A stretch of 10,191 bases of DNA from the NCBI GenBank assembly GCA_016284485.1, contig JAEEOX010000174.1, positions 1 to 10,191 on the forward strand, given 5' to 3'. Source of the DNA: Bacillota bacterium. GTDB lineage: Bacteria; Bacillota; Clostridia; Peptostreptococcales; Anaerovoracaceae. This document shows, piece after piece, positions 1-7,318 of the stretch (positions are counted from its first letter, which is position 1; each line of letters starts with the position of its first letter). The translations under genes and the position numbers were made by a program. A model generated the notes under the pieces. That model did no database searches, had not been told where the DNA came from, and saw only the letters and a program-made list of their open reading frames with translations.

Positions 1-1124
1 TTGACTCTTCCCCTAAGCTTCGTCGCAAAAAATCCGAAATCCTGCATCTTTGCGTCGCCTCCGGCGATGAGTATGATGTTTTCCTTAAGGGCGTTCAGCG
101 CGATAAGGGTCGCGTCCACGTTGGTGCCCTTGGAGTCGTTGTAGTATCTGACTCCGTCGATCTCCTTCACGAATTCCAGCCTATGTTCCACGCCGGGGAA
201 TTCCCTCAGGACTTTGCATATGACATCTGTATCTATGCCGCTGAAAAACGCGATGGCAGAAGCCGCAAGGGCGTTCTCAACGTTATGATCTCCCAGTATC
301 TTAAGTTCGTTCCTGTCCACCAGAGGATGGTCTCTCCCCTCCTCGTCGCGGATCACCAGCATGTCTCCCTTAAGGAAGGCTCCCAGTTCAACTTCTGTCT
401 TCCTGCTGAAGAGCGCAAGCTTCGCTCTCCTCTCCATGCCTGTTTTGGCCAGGCACAGATCCAGGAGCACCGGATCGTCGGCGTTGAGGATCAGATAGTC
501 GTCCTCTGTCTGATTCTGCCAGATCCTGGCCTTGGTGAGGCCGTAGTTCTCCATGGTGTGATGACGGTTGAGATGGTCAGGCGTAAGGTTCAGTATGGCC
601 GCCACCTTCGGTCTGAAGGTGGAAACAGTCTGAAGCTGGAAGCTGGAGACCTCGGTCACCATCCAGTCCTCAGGTGTGCTCTGTGCAGCGAACTGTACCA
701 CCGGGATGCCGATGTTTCCTGCCACCGTGGACTTGCGTCCGGAGGCCTTGAAGATCTCTCCCGTAAGGGACGTGGTGGTGGTCTTGCCGTTGGTTCCGGT
801 TATCCCGATGAATGTTCCCTTGGACAGCCTGTATGCCAGCTCAAGTTCGCCGATGACCTCACAGCCCTGAGCCTGAGCCTTCAGGACGAAGTCCTGCTCC
901 GGATCGGCTCCCGGGGAGATGATCATCTGGTCATATGAGCTGAAATCTTCGGGGAGGGTTCCGTAGAACTCCTCCACGTTGTGTTTTTTGCAGTATTCTC
1001 TTATTTCGGGATCGGCCTTGTCAGCGCTCTTGGAGTCCTGGACCGCAAGTTCGTAACCCAGGTCCGACAGTGCGTAGAGCGCGCATTTGCCGCTTCTTCC
1101 CATTCCTACGATTATTGCTCTCAT
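1..1124 (-). CDS. murD: UDP-N-acetylmuramoylalanine--D-glutamate ligase MurD (3' end cut by window edge)
   Basis: MurD is the cytoplasmic ATP-dependent ligase that adds D-glutamate to UDP-MurNAc-L-Ala. I translated it from the ATG at 1124; 374 complete codons are present and no stop occurs before the left edge, so roughly 70-80 C-terminal residues are missing relative to a usual length near 450. An N-terminal nucleotide-fold start (MRAIIVGMGRSG) is followed by the ATP-binding loop GITGTNGKTT at about residues 107-116. The MurD-type signature EVSSFQLQT lies near 158-166, then LNLTPDHLNRH near 178-188, LGDHNVENALAA near 277-288, GVEHRLEFV near 311-319 and NDSKGTN near 329-335. The glycine-rich C-domain motif reads GGDAKMQDF. 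A ribosome binding site (AAAGGAGA) overlaps the mraY stop codon, 10 bp upstream, so the two genes are translated from one message. Start choice is firm. Confidence 0.97.
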   Translation of the reverse strand, partial: MRAIIVGMGRSGKCALYALSDLGYELAVQDSKSADKADPEIREYCKKHNVEEFYGTLPEDFSSYDQMIISPGADPEQDFVLKAQAQGCEVIGELELAYRLSKGTFIGITGTNGKTTTTSLTGEIFKASGRKSTVAGNIGIPVVQFAAQSTPEDWMVTEVSSFQLQTVSTFRPKVAAILNLTPDHLNRHHTMENYGLTKARIWQNQTEDDYLILNADDPVLLDLCLAKTGMERRAKLALFSRKTEVELGAFLKGDMLVIRDEEGRDHPLVDRNELKILGDHNVENALAASAIAFFSGIDTDVICKVLREFPGVEHRLEFVKEIDGVRYYNDSKGTNVDATLIALNALKENIILIAGGDAKMQDFGFFATKLRGRV

Positions 1125-1134
1125 TGATTCTCCT

Positions 1135-2151
1135 TTAGATCAGGGATACTCCGAACGCGATGAGACAGAAGATCAGGGTAAGTGTCACGAACATCCTTAC
1201 CACCTTGGTCTCGTGCATGCCTCCCAGCTCAAAGTGATGGTGGATGGGTGACATTCTGAAGATCCTCTTGCCGTGGGTCTTCTTGAAATATGCCACTTGG
1301 ATGATGACGCTTCCGGATTCCATGATGTAGATGAATCCTGCGATGGCAAGGATGAACTCCATCTTCATCATTACGGCGCAGGCTGCGATGGCCGAGCCCA
1401 GTGCCATTGAACCGGTGTCTCCCATGAACACCTTGGCGGGATAGTGGTTATATACCAGGAAGCCCACGCAGGCTCCTGAAAGAGCTGTATAGAACACGGC
1501 GCTGTCTCCTATGGACAGTCCCTGTGCCATCAGAGCCATGACAAGCGATACCAGAGCCGTCACCGATGAGGCCAGTCCGTCCAGGCCGTCCGTCAGGTTC
1601 ACGGAGTTGGAGAAAGCCGCCATGATGAACATGACCCAGGGGATGTAGAAGATCCCCAGTTCCACGTAGTGATCCCAGATGGGGATCCAGATGGATGTGT
1701 GGGAAGCAAACTGCTGTGCGGTCCCGTCCACGATGTAGTTTCCGCTGAAGAAGTATGCCATGACGGCGAAGGCCAGGCCGAAGACCAGCTGGAGCACCAG
1801 CTTCTGCTTGGCGCTGAGGCCGTTGTTGTTCTTTTTGATGGCTTTCTCGTAATCGTCAAGGAAGCCTATGAAGCTGAAGGCTATCATGGTGACTGCGACG
1901 CAGACCATGGAAACCGTCAGCACATGGAAGACCGCGGCGATCACCAGAGCCGTCACCACGGTGGCGGTGAGGATGGCGATGCCTCCCATGGAGGGAGTTC
2001 CGCTCTTCACCTGATGCCAGGTGGGACCTATCTCCTTTGTGAACTGCGCGAACTGATGTTTTTTGAGAAACGGTATGAGCCTTCCCGTCAGCACTGCGCC
2101 AAGTACGACGCTTATTACGAACGCGAGGATCATAGGCAGATAATTATTCAT
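1135..2151 (-). CDS. mraY: Phospho-N-acetylmuramoyl-pentapeptide transferase MraY
   Basis: MraY is the polytopic membrane enzyme that transfers phospho-MurNAc-pentapeptide from UDP to undecaprenyl phosphate, making lipid I. The protein is 338 aa, within the family's usual range, with about ten hydrophobic segments. Visible family motifs are the Asp-Asp pair D99-D100 followed by YEKAIKKNNNGLSAKQK, the catalytic region NSVNLTDGLDGLAS (about 182-195, with D188 and D191), GDTGSMALG (about 244-252, with D245), and the histidine cluster PIHHHFELGG (302-311). These are the hallmark loops of MraY rather than of WecA/TagO relatives. The ATG start has a purine-rich site (AAGGAAGG) about 10 nt upstream. 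It lies 71 bp after murF across a spacer with two inverted repeats, and 10 bp before murD. Confidence 0.98.
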   Translation of the reverse strand: MNNYLPMILAFVISVVLGAVLTGRLIPFLKKHQFAQFTKEIGPTWHQVKSGTPSMGGIAILTATVVTALVIAAVFHVLTVSMVCVAVTMIAFSFIGFLDDYEKAIKKNNNGLSAKQKLVLQLVFGLAFAVMAYFFSGNYIVDGTAQQFASHTSIWIPIWDHYVELGIFYIPWVMFIMAAFSNSVNLTDGLDGLASSVTALVSLVMALMAQGLSIGDSAVFYTALSGACVGFLVYNHYPAKVFMGDTGSMALGSAIAACAVMMKMEFILAIAGFIYIMESGSVIIQVAYFKKTHGKRIFRMSPIHHHFELGGMHETKVVRMFVTLTLIFCLIAFGVSLI

Positions 2152-2180
2152 ATGACAGCCTTTCCTTCCTTAAATGGTTT

Positions 2181-2218
2181 CAGGGCGCCTTTAATTTCGC
2201 CCTGCGGCGCTTAGCGCC
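2181..2218 (-). repeat. Two adjacent inverted repeats in the murF-mraY spacer
   Basis: The first element met by transcription is GGCGC-TAA-GCGCC (2206-2218), starting four bases after the murF stop codon. The second is CAGGGCG, a 10-nt loop, then CGCCCTG (2181-2187 paired with 2198-2204). Both stems are perfect. No run of T follows, so these are not standard intrinsic terminators. The right arm of the first stem (GCGCC) could instead pair with GGCGC in the second, so alternative folds are possible. A role in RNA processing, stability or attenuation is inference. Confidence 0.6.
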
Positions 2219-2222
2219 TGCC

Positions 2223-3701
2223 CTATTCTTCCATGAGGCGGGCAACGATCCTGTCGAAGCCCATGAAGTGGGACGCCTTGACCAGTACGACATCCCCTGC
2301 TTTGATGTGATCTCTGACGCCTCCGATGACCATCTCTGCCGAGTCGAAGTATTCAACGGCACAGCCGGTATCGTCGTCCACCAGGATCAGGGGAACCTCG
2401 TTGACCTTCTTGATGCGGTGACCCTCAGCCAGAGCGGCATCCATCCATCCGTCAAAGATGTACTTGGAATCCTTGCCCACTGCCAGGACAGTGCCGATCT
2501 CCTTGGAGAAAGCGTACTCGCCCACTGCTCTGTGGCCGGCCTCTCTCTCGGATCCCAGCTCGCCGATGTCTCCCAGGATGGCCACATGTCTCCCATCCTC
2601 TCCGATGGGTGTTGCCATAAGGGTGTTCATGGCGCTGAACATGGAGTCAGGGGCTGCATTGTAGGAATCGTCTATGATCTTGATCCCTCTGGTCTCCTTG
2701 ACATCCAGTCTGTGCTCGGTGATCACGGCATTCTCCAGGCCTTTCACAGCCTCTTCCATGGTGAGTCCATAGCTCACGCCTATTGCGATGGCAAGGCTGC
2801 CGTTCACAGCGTTGTGAGCCCCGGGGATCCCCAGTTTGATGTTATATGTCTTTTGCTCATATGTCAAAGAAAATTCTATTCCGTCGGAACCTTTGTCCTT
2901 CACGCCGGAGATCATGAAATCACATTCCGGCTCGGTTCCCACTTTGAGAAGACGTCCTTTGATACCCCTCTCCTCAAGGTTCAGTTCGTGGAGGATGTCG
3001 TTGTTGGAGTACACAGCCAGCACTGAGTTCTCATCAAAATATCTGGTGACGCTAAGCTTAGCCTTAAGGATCCCTTCTCTCTTTTCTTCCGGGAAATACT
3101 CCAGATGAGAGATCCCTATGTTGGAGATCACTGCCGCCTCAGGTCTGACCATGTCAGCCAGCTTCGACATTGAATCTCTGTCTGTGATGCCCATTTCCAG
3201 CACCGCAGCCTCAGCCTCCGGGTCCAGTTCAAAAATGCAGAGTGGCAGTCCGTAGACACTGTTATGGTTCTTGGTGGAGCAGACCGTTCTGAACTTTTGA
3301 CTGAGCACGCTTCCCAGGAAATCTTTGGTGGATGTCTTGCCCACGGAGCCGGTGACTCCGAACACATGCCTGTATCCCAGGTTCCTGAGATAGTATCCGC
3401 CCAGGTCCAGGAGAGCCTGAAGTGTATCTTCCACCAGGACCGCCGTGACCTTGGTATCTGCTCCCAGGGCGCTGAGGGTCTTCTCTTCATCCGAGACGAT
3501 CACCGCCTTTGCGCCGGCTGCTGCCACCTGAGACAAGTAATCGTGGGCGTCGCTTCTGGCTCCTATGAGAGCTACGAAGAGATCCCCTTCCTTCACTGTC
3601 CTTGAATCCGTGGAAACTCCGTTCACACATGAATCGGACGGGCCTGCAATGATCCTGCCGTTAACGGCTTCTGTTATCTCTCTGATAGTAAGTGTTTTCA
3701 T
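2223..3701 (-). CDS. murF: UDP-N-acetylmuramoyl-tripeptide--D-alanyl-D-alanine ligase MurF
   Basis: MurF adds D-Ala-D-Ala to UDP-MurNAc-tripeptide in the cytoplasm, the last soluble precursor step before MraY. From the ATG at 3701 the protein is 492 aa, somewhat longer than the common 450-460. It shows an N-terminal substrate domain with STDSRTVKEGDLFVAL (about 30-45), the ATP loop GVTGSVGKTSTK (115-126), MGITDRDSM (170-178) with NIGISHLEYF (194-203), and the MurF-typical DDSYNAAPDSM (344-354) and ILGDIGELG (375-383). A GTG at 3710 would add three residues but overlaps the stop of the upstream PBP gene and sits on the ribosome binding site. The ATG at 3701 has AAGGAG eight bases upstream, so I chose it. 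The C-terminal motif is VLVKASHFMGFDRIV, where many MurF proteins have VKGSR plus methionine-rich sequence. Coupling to the PBP gene is tight. Confidence 0.97.
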   Translation of the reverse strand: MKTLTIREITEAVNGRIIAGPSDSCVNGVSTDSRTVKEGDLFVALIGARSDAHDYLSQVAAAGAKAVIVSDEEKTLSALGADTKVTAVLVEDTLQALLDLGGYYLRNLGYRHVFGVTGSVGKTSTKDFLGSVLSQKFRTVCSTKNHNSVYGLPLCIFELDPEAEAAVLEMGITDRDSMSKLADMVRPEAAVISNIGISHLEYFPEEKREGILKAKLSVTRYFDENSVLAVYSNNDILHELNLEERGIKGRLLKVGTEPECDFMISGVKDKGSDGIEFSLTYEQKTYNIKLGIPGAHNAVNGSLAIAIGVSYGLTMEEAVKGLENAVITEHRLDVKETRGIKIIDDSYNAAPDSMFSAMNTLMATPIGEDGRHVAILGDIGELGSEREAGHRAVGEYAFSKEIGTVLAVGKDSKYIFDGWMDAALAEGHRIKKVNEVPLILVDDDTGCAVEYFDSAEMVIGGVRDHIKAGDVVLVKASHFMGFDRIVARLMEE

Positions 3702-3706
3702 GGCTG

Positions 3707-5710
3707 TCACTCCTTGTATACGTATACCATGGTGCCCTTGGCCACGCTGGTGCCCGCCTTCGGATACTGGTCCACGATGACCCAGTCATCTCTTCCTTCA
3801 GCACTGGAGGGTCTGGTGATCGTCAGCCCCAGATTCTTCAGGGTCGCGTCAGCGTTGGCGTAGGTCATGCCCACCAGATTGGGTACGGTGACCTGTGCGG
3901 CGGAGGACTGGGCCGCTTCCCCAGCTTCCTCCGAGGGGCTTATGCCCATGTATCTCAAAACGTTTGTCAGTATATTCTTTGCTGCGGGGGCTGCCACCAC
4001 TGATCCGTAGATGGCTCCTCTCGGGGAATCCACCACCACAAGAAGGGTGATCTTCGGATCATCCATGGGCGCCATGCAGATGAATGAACTGTAGTAGTCG
4101 GACTTTGAATAGACGCCGTTCTCAGCCTTCTCAGCTGTTCCGGTCTTTCCTCCGATCCTGTATCCCGGGATCGCCGCTGTGTTTCCTCCTGATTCGGCGA
4201 CTTCGTACTCCATGATCCCTCTCATCAGATCCGATGTCTCCCTGGAGATCACCTGCCTGACCACGGTGGTCCCGAACTCCTGGACCACTTCGCCGTCAGA
4301 ATTCACCAGCGCCTTCACGTAGTGAGGAAGCACCAGGTTGCCGCCGTTTCCGAGAGCGCTTATGGCTGACACCAGCTGCACCGGCGTCACCGCGATGCCC
4401 TGTCCGAAACTCATGTTGGCCAGCTCAACGGGTCCTATTGTGGACTGGATCAGTCCTGTGGCCTCACCGGGATAATCCACGCCGGTAGCGGATCCGAAAC
4501 CGAAGCACTGGATGTAATTCTTGAATCTGGATGCTCCCAGCCTCTTTCCCACTTCTGCCAGAGCGGGGTTGCAGGAGTTTCCTATGGCCTGGGTGATGTT
4601 CTGGACACCGTGACCTGCCAGATACCAGCAGTTCAGCGTGTAGTCCGCTACGTCGAAAGATCCGTCGCAGTAGAAGGTATCATCCATGTCTATGACCTTT
4701 GAGTCCAGTCCTGCCGATGCGGTGATCAGCTTGAATGTGGATCCGGGCTCATAGGTATCTGAGACGATGGGGTTCCTCCACATCTGGAAGAGAAAAGCCA
4801 CCTTCTCGTCCTCTGTCATCTTGTTATAGGCATCCATCTGCTCTGCGCTGAGACCCTGCGGCGTAAAGGCGTCGTTGGGGTCGAACCCCGGCCATACCAC
4901 AGAAGCCAGGATCTCTCCTGTCTTGGGATCCATGGCAAGAACCTCCACCTTCTTTGCCTTCCACTTGGCGTAGACCGCTTCGGCCTCCTTCTGGCAGTAG
5001 TACTGGATTGCCTCGTCCAGCGTGGTCACGATGCTCAGGCCGTCCTTGGCGTCGTATAGTTTCTCCGTGCCCTCCACCAGTTCGTTTCCGGAAACGTCTG
5101 TGTTGGTGACCCAGCGTCCGTTTACTCCGGAGAGATAGCCGTCATACTCCATCTCGATACCGGTCCTGCCTTCGCCGTCATCGTTTACCGAGCCCAGCAC
5201 CTGTGAGGCAAAGTTGCCCAGTGGATAATACCTCATGGTGGCCTCTGCTATGTCCAGTCCCTTGAGTTTCAGAGCTCTGACGGCCTGGGTCTGCTCCTTG
5301 GTCAGATGTTTTGCGAGAGTCGTGACGGAGGTGCCGTTCTTCATCTTGTCGTAGAAAGCGGTCCTTTCCTCCTCGCCGGTGAGCCCTATGGCGTCCATCA
5401 GGTCCTCTATGTTACTGTCGACCACCTTGTCCTCATCTTCACCCCTGAAAGTCTGAGGGAAGCCGTACAGTGTATAGCATATGGTGGATGTAGCCAGCTC
5501 CTTGCCGTTTCTGTCGTAGATCACGCCTCTCTTGGCGGCGATGGTGGTGTCCTTGGTCTGCTGAGACACAGCCATCCTGGACAGACTGTCCGCGTCGATG
5601 ATCATGATGTCAGCCAGTCTTATGGTCAGCACAAAAAACAGGAATGCGATCAGCGCAAAACCAATGACCACTCTGCTCTTATTCATTTGACTCGGACGTT
5701 TGTCTTTCAT
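3707..5710 (-). CDS. ftsI: Class B penicillin-binding protein with one PASTA domain (SpoVD/FtsI type)
   Basis: This is a membrane-anchored D,D-transpeptidase that cross-links peptidoglycan, working with a SEDS glycosyltransferase. The 667-aa protein has a short basic cytoplasmic start, one membrane anchor (about 14-38), and an N-terminal PBP dimerisation domain beginning near RGVIYDRNGKELA (61-73). The transpeptidase domain shows all three active-site motifs: STFK at 324-327 (acylated Ser324), SCN at 379-381, and KTGT at 522-525. An Ala/Ser/Glu linker (about 592-606) leads to one PASTA domain (about 607-667, VTVPNLVGMTYANA). One PASTA and this length resemble B. subtilis SpoVD more than PBP2B, which has two, but this is the only PBP at this locus. 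Septal FtsI function is therefore equally possible. The start has a modest RBS (AAAAAGG) seven bases upstream; a later Met (residue 9) has none. Confidence 0.95.
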   Translation of the reverse strand: MKDKRPSQMNKSRVVIGFALIAFLFFVLTIRLADIMIIDADSLSRMAVSQQTKDTTIAAKRGVIYDRNGKELATSTICYTLYGFPQTFRGEDEDKVVDSNIEDLMDAIGLTGEEERTAFYDKMKNGTSVTTLAKHLTKEQTQAVRALKLKGLDIAEATMRYYPLGNFASQVLGSVNDDGEGRTGIEMEYDGYLSGVNGRWVTNTDVSGNELVEGTEKLYDAKDGLSIVTTLDEAIQYYCQKEAEAVYAKWKAKKVEVLAMDPKTGEILASVVWPGFDPNDAFTPQGLSAEQMDAYNKMTEDEKVAFLFQMWRNPIVSDTYEPGSTFKLITASAGLDSKVIDMDDTFYCDGSFDVADYTLNCWYLAGHGVQNITQAIGNSCNPALAEVGKRLGASRFKNYIQCFGFGSATGVDYPGEATGLIQSTIGPVELANMSFGQGIAVTPVQLVSAISALGNGGNLVLPHYVKALVNSDGEVVQEFGTTVVRQVISRETSDLMRGIMEYEVAESGGNTAAIPGYRIGGKTGTAEKAENGVYSKSDYYSSFICMAPMDDPKITLLVVVDSPRGAIYGSVVAAPAAKNILTNVLRYMGISPSEEAGEAAQSSAAQVTVPNLVGMTYANADATLKNLGLTITRPSSAEGRDDWVIVDQYPKAGTSVAKGTMVYVYKE
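3710..3715 (-). promoter_or_regulatory. murF ribosome binding site that decides the start
   Basis: AAGGAG in the minus strand lies inside the last codons of the upstream PBP gene (Lys-Glu-stop), eight bases before the ATG at 3701. It would overlap the alternative GTG at 3710, which argues against that longer start. Confidence 0.8.
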
Positions 5711-5733
5711 TTTTTAGCCTTTTTAGTAAAATG

Positions 5734-5753
5734 AGCCGAACTTTCGTCCGGCT
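5734..5753 (-). other. Stem-loop with GAAA tetraloop between ftsL and the PBP gene
   Basis: In the transcribed strand, AGCCGGAC pairs with GTTCGGCT across a GAAA loop, giving eight base pairs including one G-U. On the opposite strand the G-U becomes an A-C mismatch, so the fold suits the minus-strand RNA. An alternative extends pairing to ATGAGC/GCTCAT with a 3-nt bulge. A short TTTT follows about two bases after the stem, so partial termination or attenuation is possible. The PBP gene starts 23 bases beyond. Confidence 0.6.
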
Positions 5754-5775
5754 GCTCATATATAAACTACCCCTA

Positions 5776-6327
5776 TTAATTACCGTAAACTTTAGTTCTG
5801 ATGGTGTCTGCAAGTCCGGGTGAAACTTCCATCCCGTCCTCGATGTATACGCACTGGCTTTCCTTGGGATAAGCCATCTTCAGGTCACTGATCGCGTATC
5901 TTTCGATAGTCTCGAAACTGACCGCCCCTTCGATCTGGATCTGCAGATTGGTTATCTCATCCTCAAGCTGGAGATTCTGTCTGGTGAGGGTGTTTATCCT
6001 GTACTGGATGGCTGTTGCCTGTGCACCCATCCATACCGACAGTATCAGAAGTGCGCTGATGAAGAAGACAAGGAAAGCAGAGCGCACCATAGCCGGCGCG
6101 GACATGAGTCTCTGTCCTGCCTGGGGTACCGCTTCAAGTCTTCTCCTGAGCTGGCGTTCCTGCTTCCTCACGGCCGACCTGGAAGGGGCGACCGCAGGAA
6201 CTTCCGCAGGCTCGGGTTCTTCAAGAGCCAGTGCCTGGGAACCGGAAACCGCAGAGAAGTCAGTTACCGTTTTTCCTTTTTTTGCGAGGCTGTCCAGATA
6301 TTCCTGGGCATAAGAACTGGGTGCCAT
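5776..6327 (-). CDS. ftsL: FtsL-like septum formation protein
   Basis: This is a bitopic membrane protein of the FtsL/DivIC type, which in other bacteria forms a complex with DivIB/FtsQ and DivIC/FtsB and helps activate septal peptidoglycan synthesis. The 183-aa product has a cytoplasmic segment of about 80 residues rich in Ala, Glu, Pro and basic residues (KQERQLRRRL near 55-64). A single membrane segment (about 82-102, SAFLVFFISALLILSVWMGA) is followed by a predicted extracellular coiled coil (about 104-135, INTLTRQNLQLEDEITNLQ), then FETIERYAISDLKMAYPKE, a typical end-of-coil region. Identity rests on topology and on position between rsmH and the PBP gene, because FtsL sequences diverge strongly. 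The ATG has GGAGA five bases upstream. The long cytoplasmic part exceeds the roughly 35 residues of B. subtilis FtsL. Confidence 0.88.
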   Translation of the reverse strand: MAPSSYAQEYLDSLAKKGKTVTDFSAVSGSQALALEEPEPAEVPAVAPSRSAVRKQERQLRRRLEAVPQAGQRLMSAPAMVRSAFLVFFISALLILSVWMGAQATAIQYRINTLTRQNLQLEDEITNLQIQIEGAVSFETIERYAISDLKMAYPKESQCVYIEDGMEVSPGLADTIRTKVYGN

Positions 6328-6350
6328 CTTTTCTCCAATACCTTTGATCT

Positions 6351-6371
6351 CCGGGCACCTTGCGGTCCCGG
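6351..6371 (-). other. Stem-loop with GCAA tetraloop between rsmH and ftsL
   Basis: In the transcribed strand, CCGGGACC pairs with GGT-G-CCCGG across a GCAA loop: eight base pairs with one bulged G. It starts three bases after the rsmH stop codon. No T-run follows, so it is not a standard terminator. The GNRA-type loop matches the style of the hairpin in the next spacer. Function is unknown. Confidence 0.55.
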
Positions 6372-6374
6372 GAC

Positions 6375-7307
6375 CTATTTCCTGATCGCTATGCGAAGCT
6401 TGGCGCTTCTGGATCTGGGATTCTCTTCCACCTCTTCCTTGCCGGGCACTATGGGTTTACCCGGTCTCTCGATATCCCCCACTCTTCCGCAAACGCATAC
6501 CGGAAGTCCGGGCGGACAGATGCAGGGATCATATCGGGTCCTGAAGGCTTCCTTGACGATCCTGTCTTCCAGGCTGTGGAAGGTGATGATCGCCAGCCTT
6601 CCTCCCGGTTTCAGAACGTCCAGATAATCGTCAACGGCGTTCCTGAGCTCCGTGAGCTCATCGTTCACCTCGATCCTTATGGCCTGGAAAGTTCTCTTTG
6701 CCGGGTGCGGTCCTTCGCGTCTCGCAGACGCCGGGATCGCTGCTTTTATGACGTCCACAAGTTCTGTGGTCGTTTCAAGGGGCTTGCGCCGCCTCTCTTT
6801 AACAATGAATTCGGAGATCCTTGACGCCCACCTCTCCTCTCCGTAATTGCGGATGACTTCGGTGAGCTGCTCCTTTGTATAGTCATTCACCACATCGTAA
6901 GCGGTGAAACTTGCTGTCTGGTCCATTCTCATGTCCAGGGGGGCCTCTCTCATGTAGCTGAAACCTCTGTCAGGGTTATCCAGCTGAAAAGAGCTGACTC
7001 CCAGGTCCAGCAGGGCTCCGTCGATCTTGTCGATCCCAAGTCCCGCGAGGACCTTCTTCACTTCCGAAAATCTGGCGTGGACGAATTCTTTTCGGCACTG
7101 CCATTGGGAGAGCCTCTTGCCGGCCGCGCAAAGTGCATCATTATCGCGGTCTATCCCGACTAAGAGTCCGTCCTCTCCCAACTTGCTGCAGATCCCGCTG
7201 GAATGGCCTCCGCCTCCCAGTGTGCCGTCTAAATAAATTCCGTCCGGCTTTGGATCAAGTCCGTCCATTACCTCATTGAAAAGTACTGAAGCATGTATGA
7301 ACTCCAT
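6375..7307 (-). CDS. rsmH: 16S rRNA (cytosine1402-N4)-methyltransferase RsmH (MraW)
   Basis: RsmH uses S-adenosylmethionine to methylate N4 of C1402 in the ribosomal P site. The protein is 310 aa, the usual length. The N-terminal HASVLFNEVMDGL (5-17) and the SAM-binding loop YLDGTLGGGGHS (25-36) are typical. They are followed by VGIDRDNDAL (50-59), DGALLDLGVSSFQLD (96-110), GFSYMREAPLDMRMD (115-129), HPAKRTFQAIRIEVN (201-215) and the C-terminal ITFHSLEDRIVK (241-252). A CxC...CxC cluster (Cys262, 264, 271, 273) occurs where many Bacillota RsmH proteins have it. Translation starts at an ATG with a near-perfect AAGGAGG six bases upstream that directly abuts the mraZ stop codon (11-bp gap), so the two genes are cotranscribed. 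A 47-bp spacer with a hairpin separates it from ftsL. Confidence 0.98.
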   Translation of the reverse strand: MEFIHASVLFNEVMDGLDPKPDGIYLDGTLGGGGHSSGICSKLGEDGLLVGIDRDNDALCAAGKRLSQWQCRKEFVHARFSEVKKVLAGLGIDKIDGALLDLGVSSFQLDNPDRGFSYMREAPLDMRMDQTASFTAYDVVNDYTKEQLTEVIRNYGEERWASRISEFIVKERRRKPLETTTELVDVIKAAIPASARREGPHPAKRTFQAIRIEVNDELTELRNAVDDYLDVLKPGGRLAIITFHSLEDRIVKEAFRTRYDPCICPPGLPVCVCGRVGDIERPGKPIVPGKEEVEENPRSRSAKLRIAIRK

Positions 7308-7318
7308 AGGATACCTCC

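Noticed and set aside
183..938. Plus-strand open frame (251 codons) opposite murD
   Set aside because: The minus strand has clear MurD motifs throughout. The plus frame shows no family motif or good ribosome binding site.
3702..3710. GTG start for murF three codons upstream
   Set aside because: It overlaps the upstream stop and the ribosome binding site itself. The ATG at 3701 has ideal spacing.
5755..5790. Promoter-like A/T-rich stretch (TTTACG ... TTTATA) between ftsL and the PBP gene
   Set aside because: The -10 match is poor and I see no clear sporulation-sigma consensus. A/T-rich spacer sequence explains it.
6364..6375. Perfect 12-bp palindrome GGTCCCGGGACC at the rsmH stop
   Set aside because: Part of it is better explained as one arm of the GCAA-loop hairpin. 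With no second copy, an operator is not supported.
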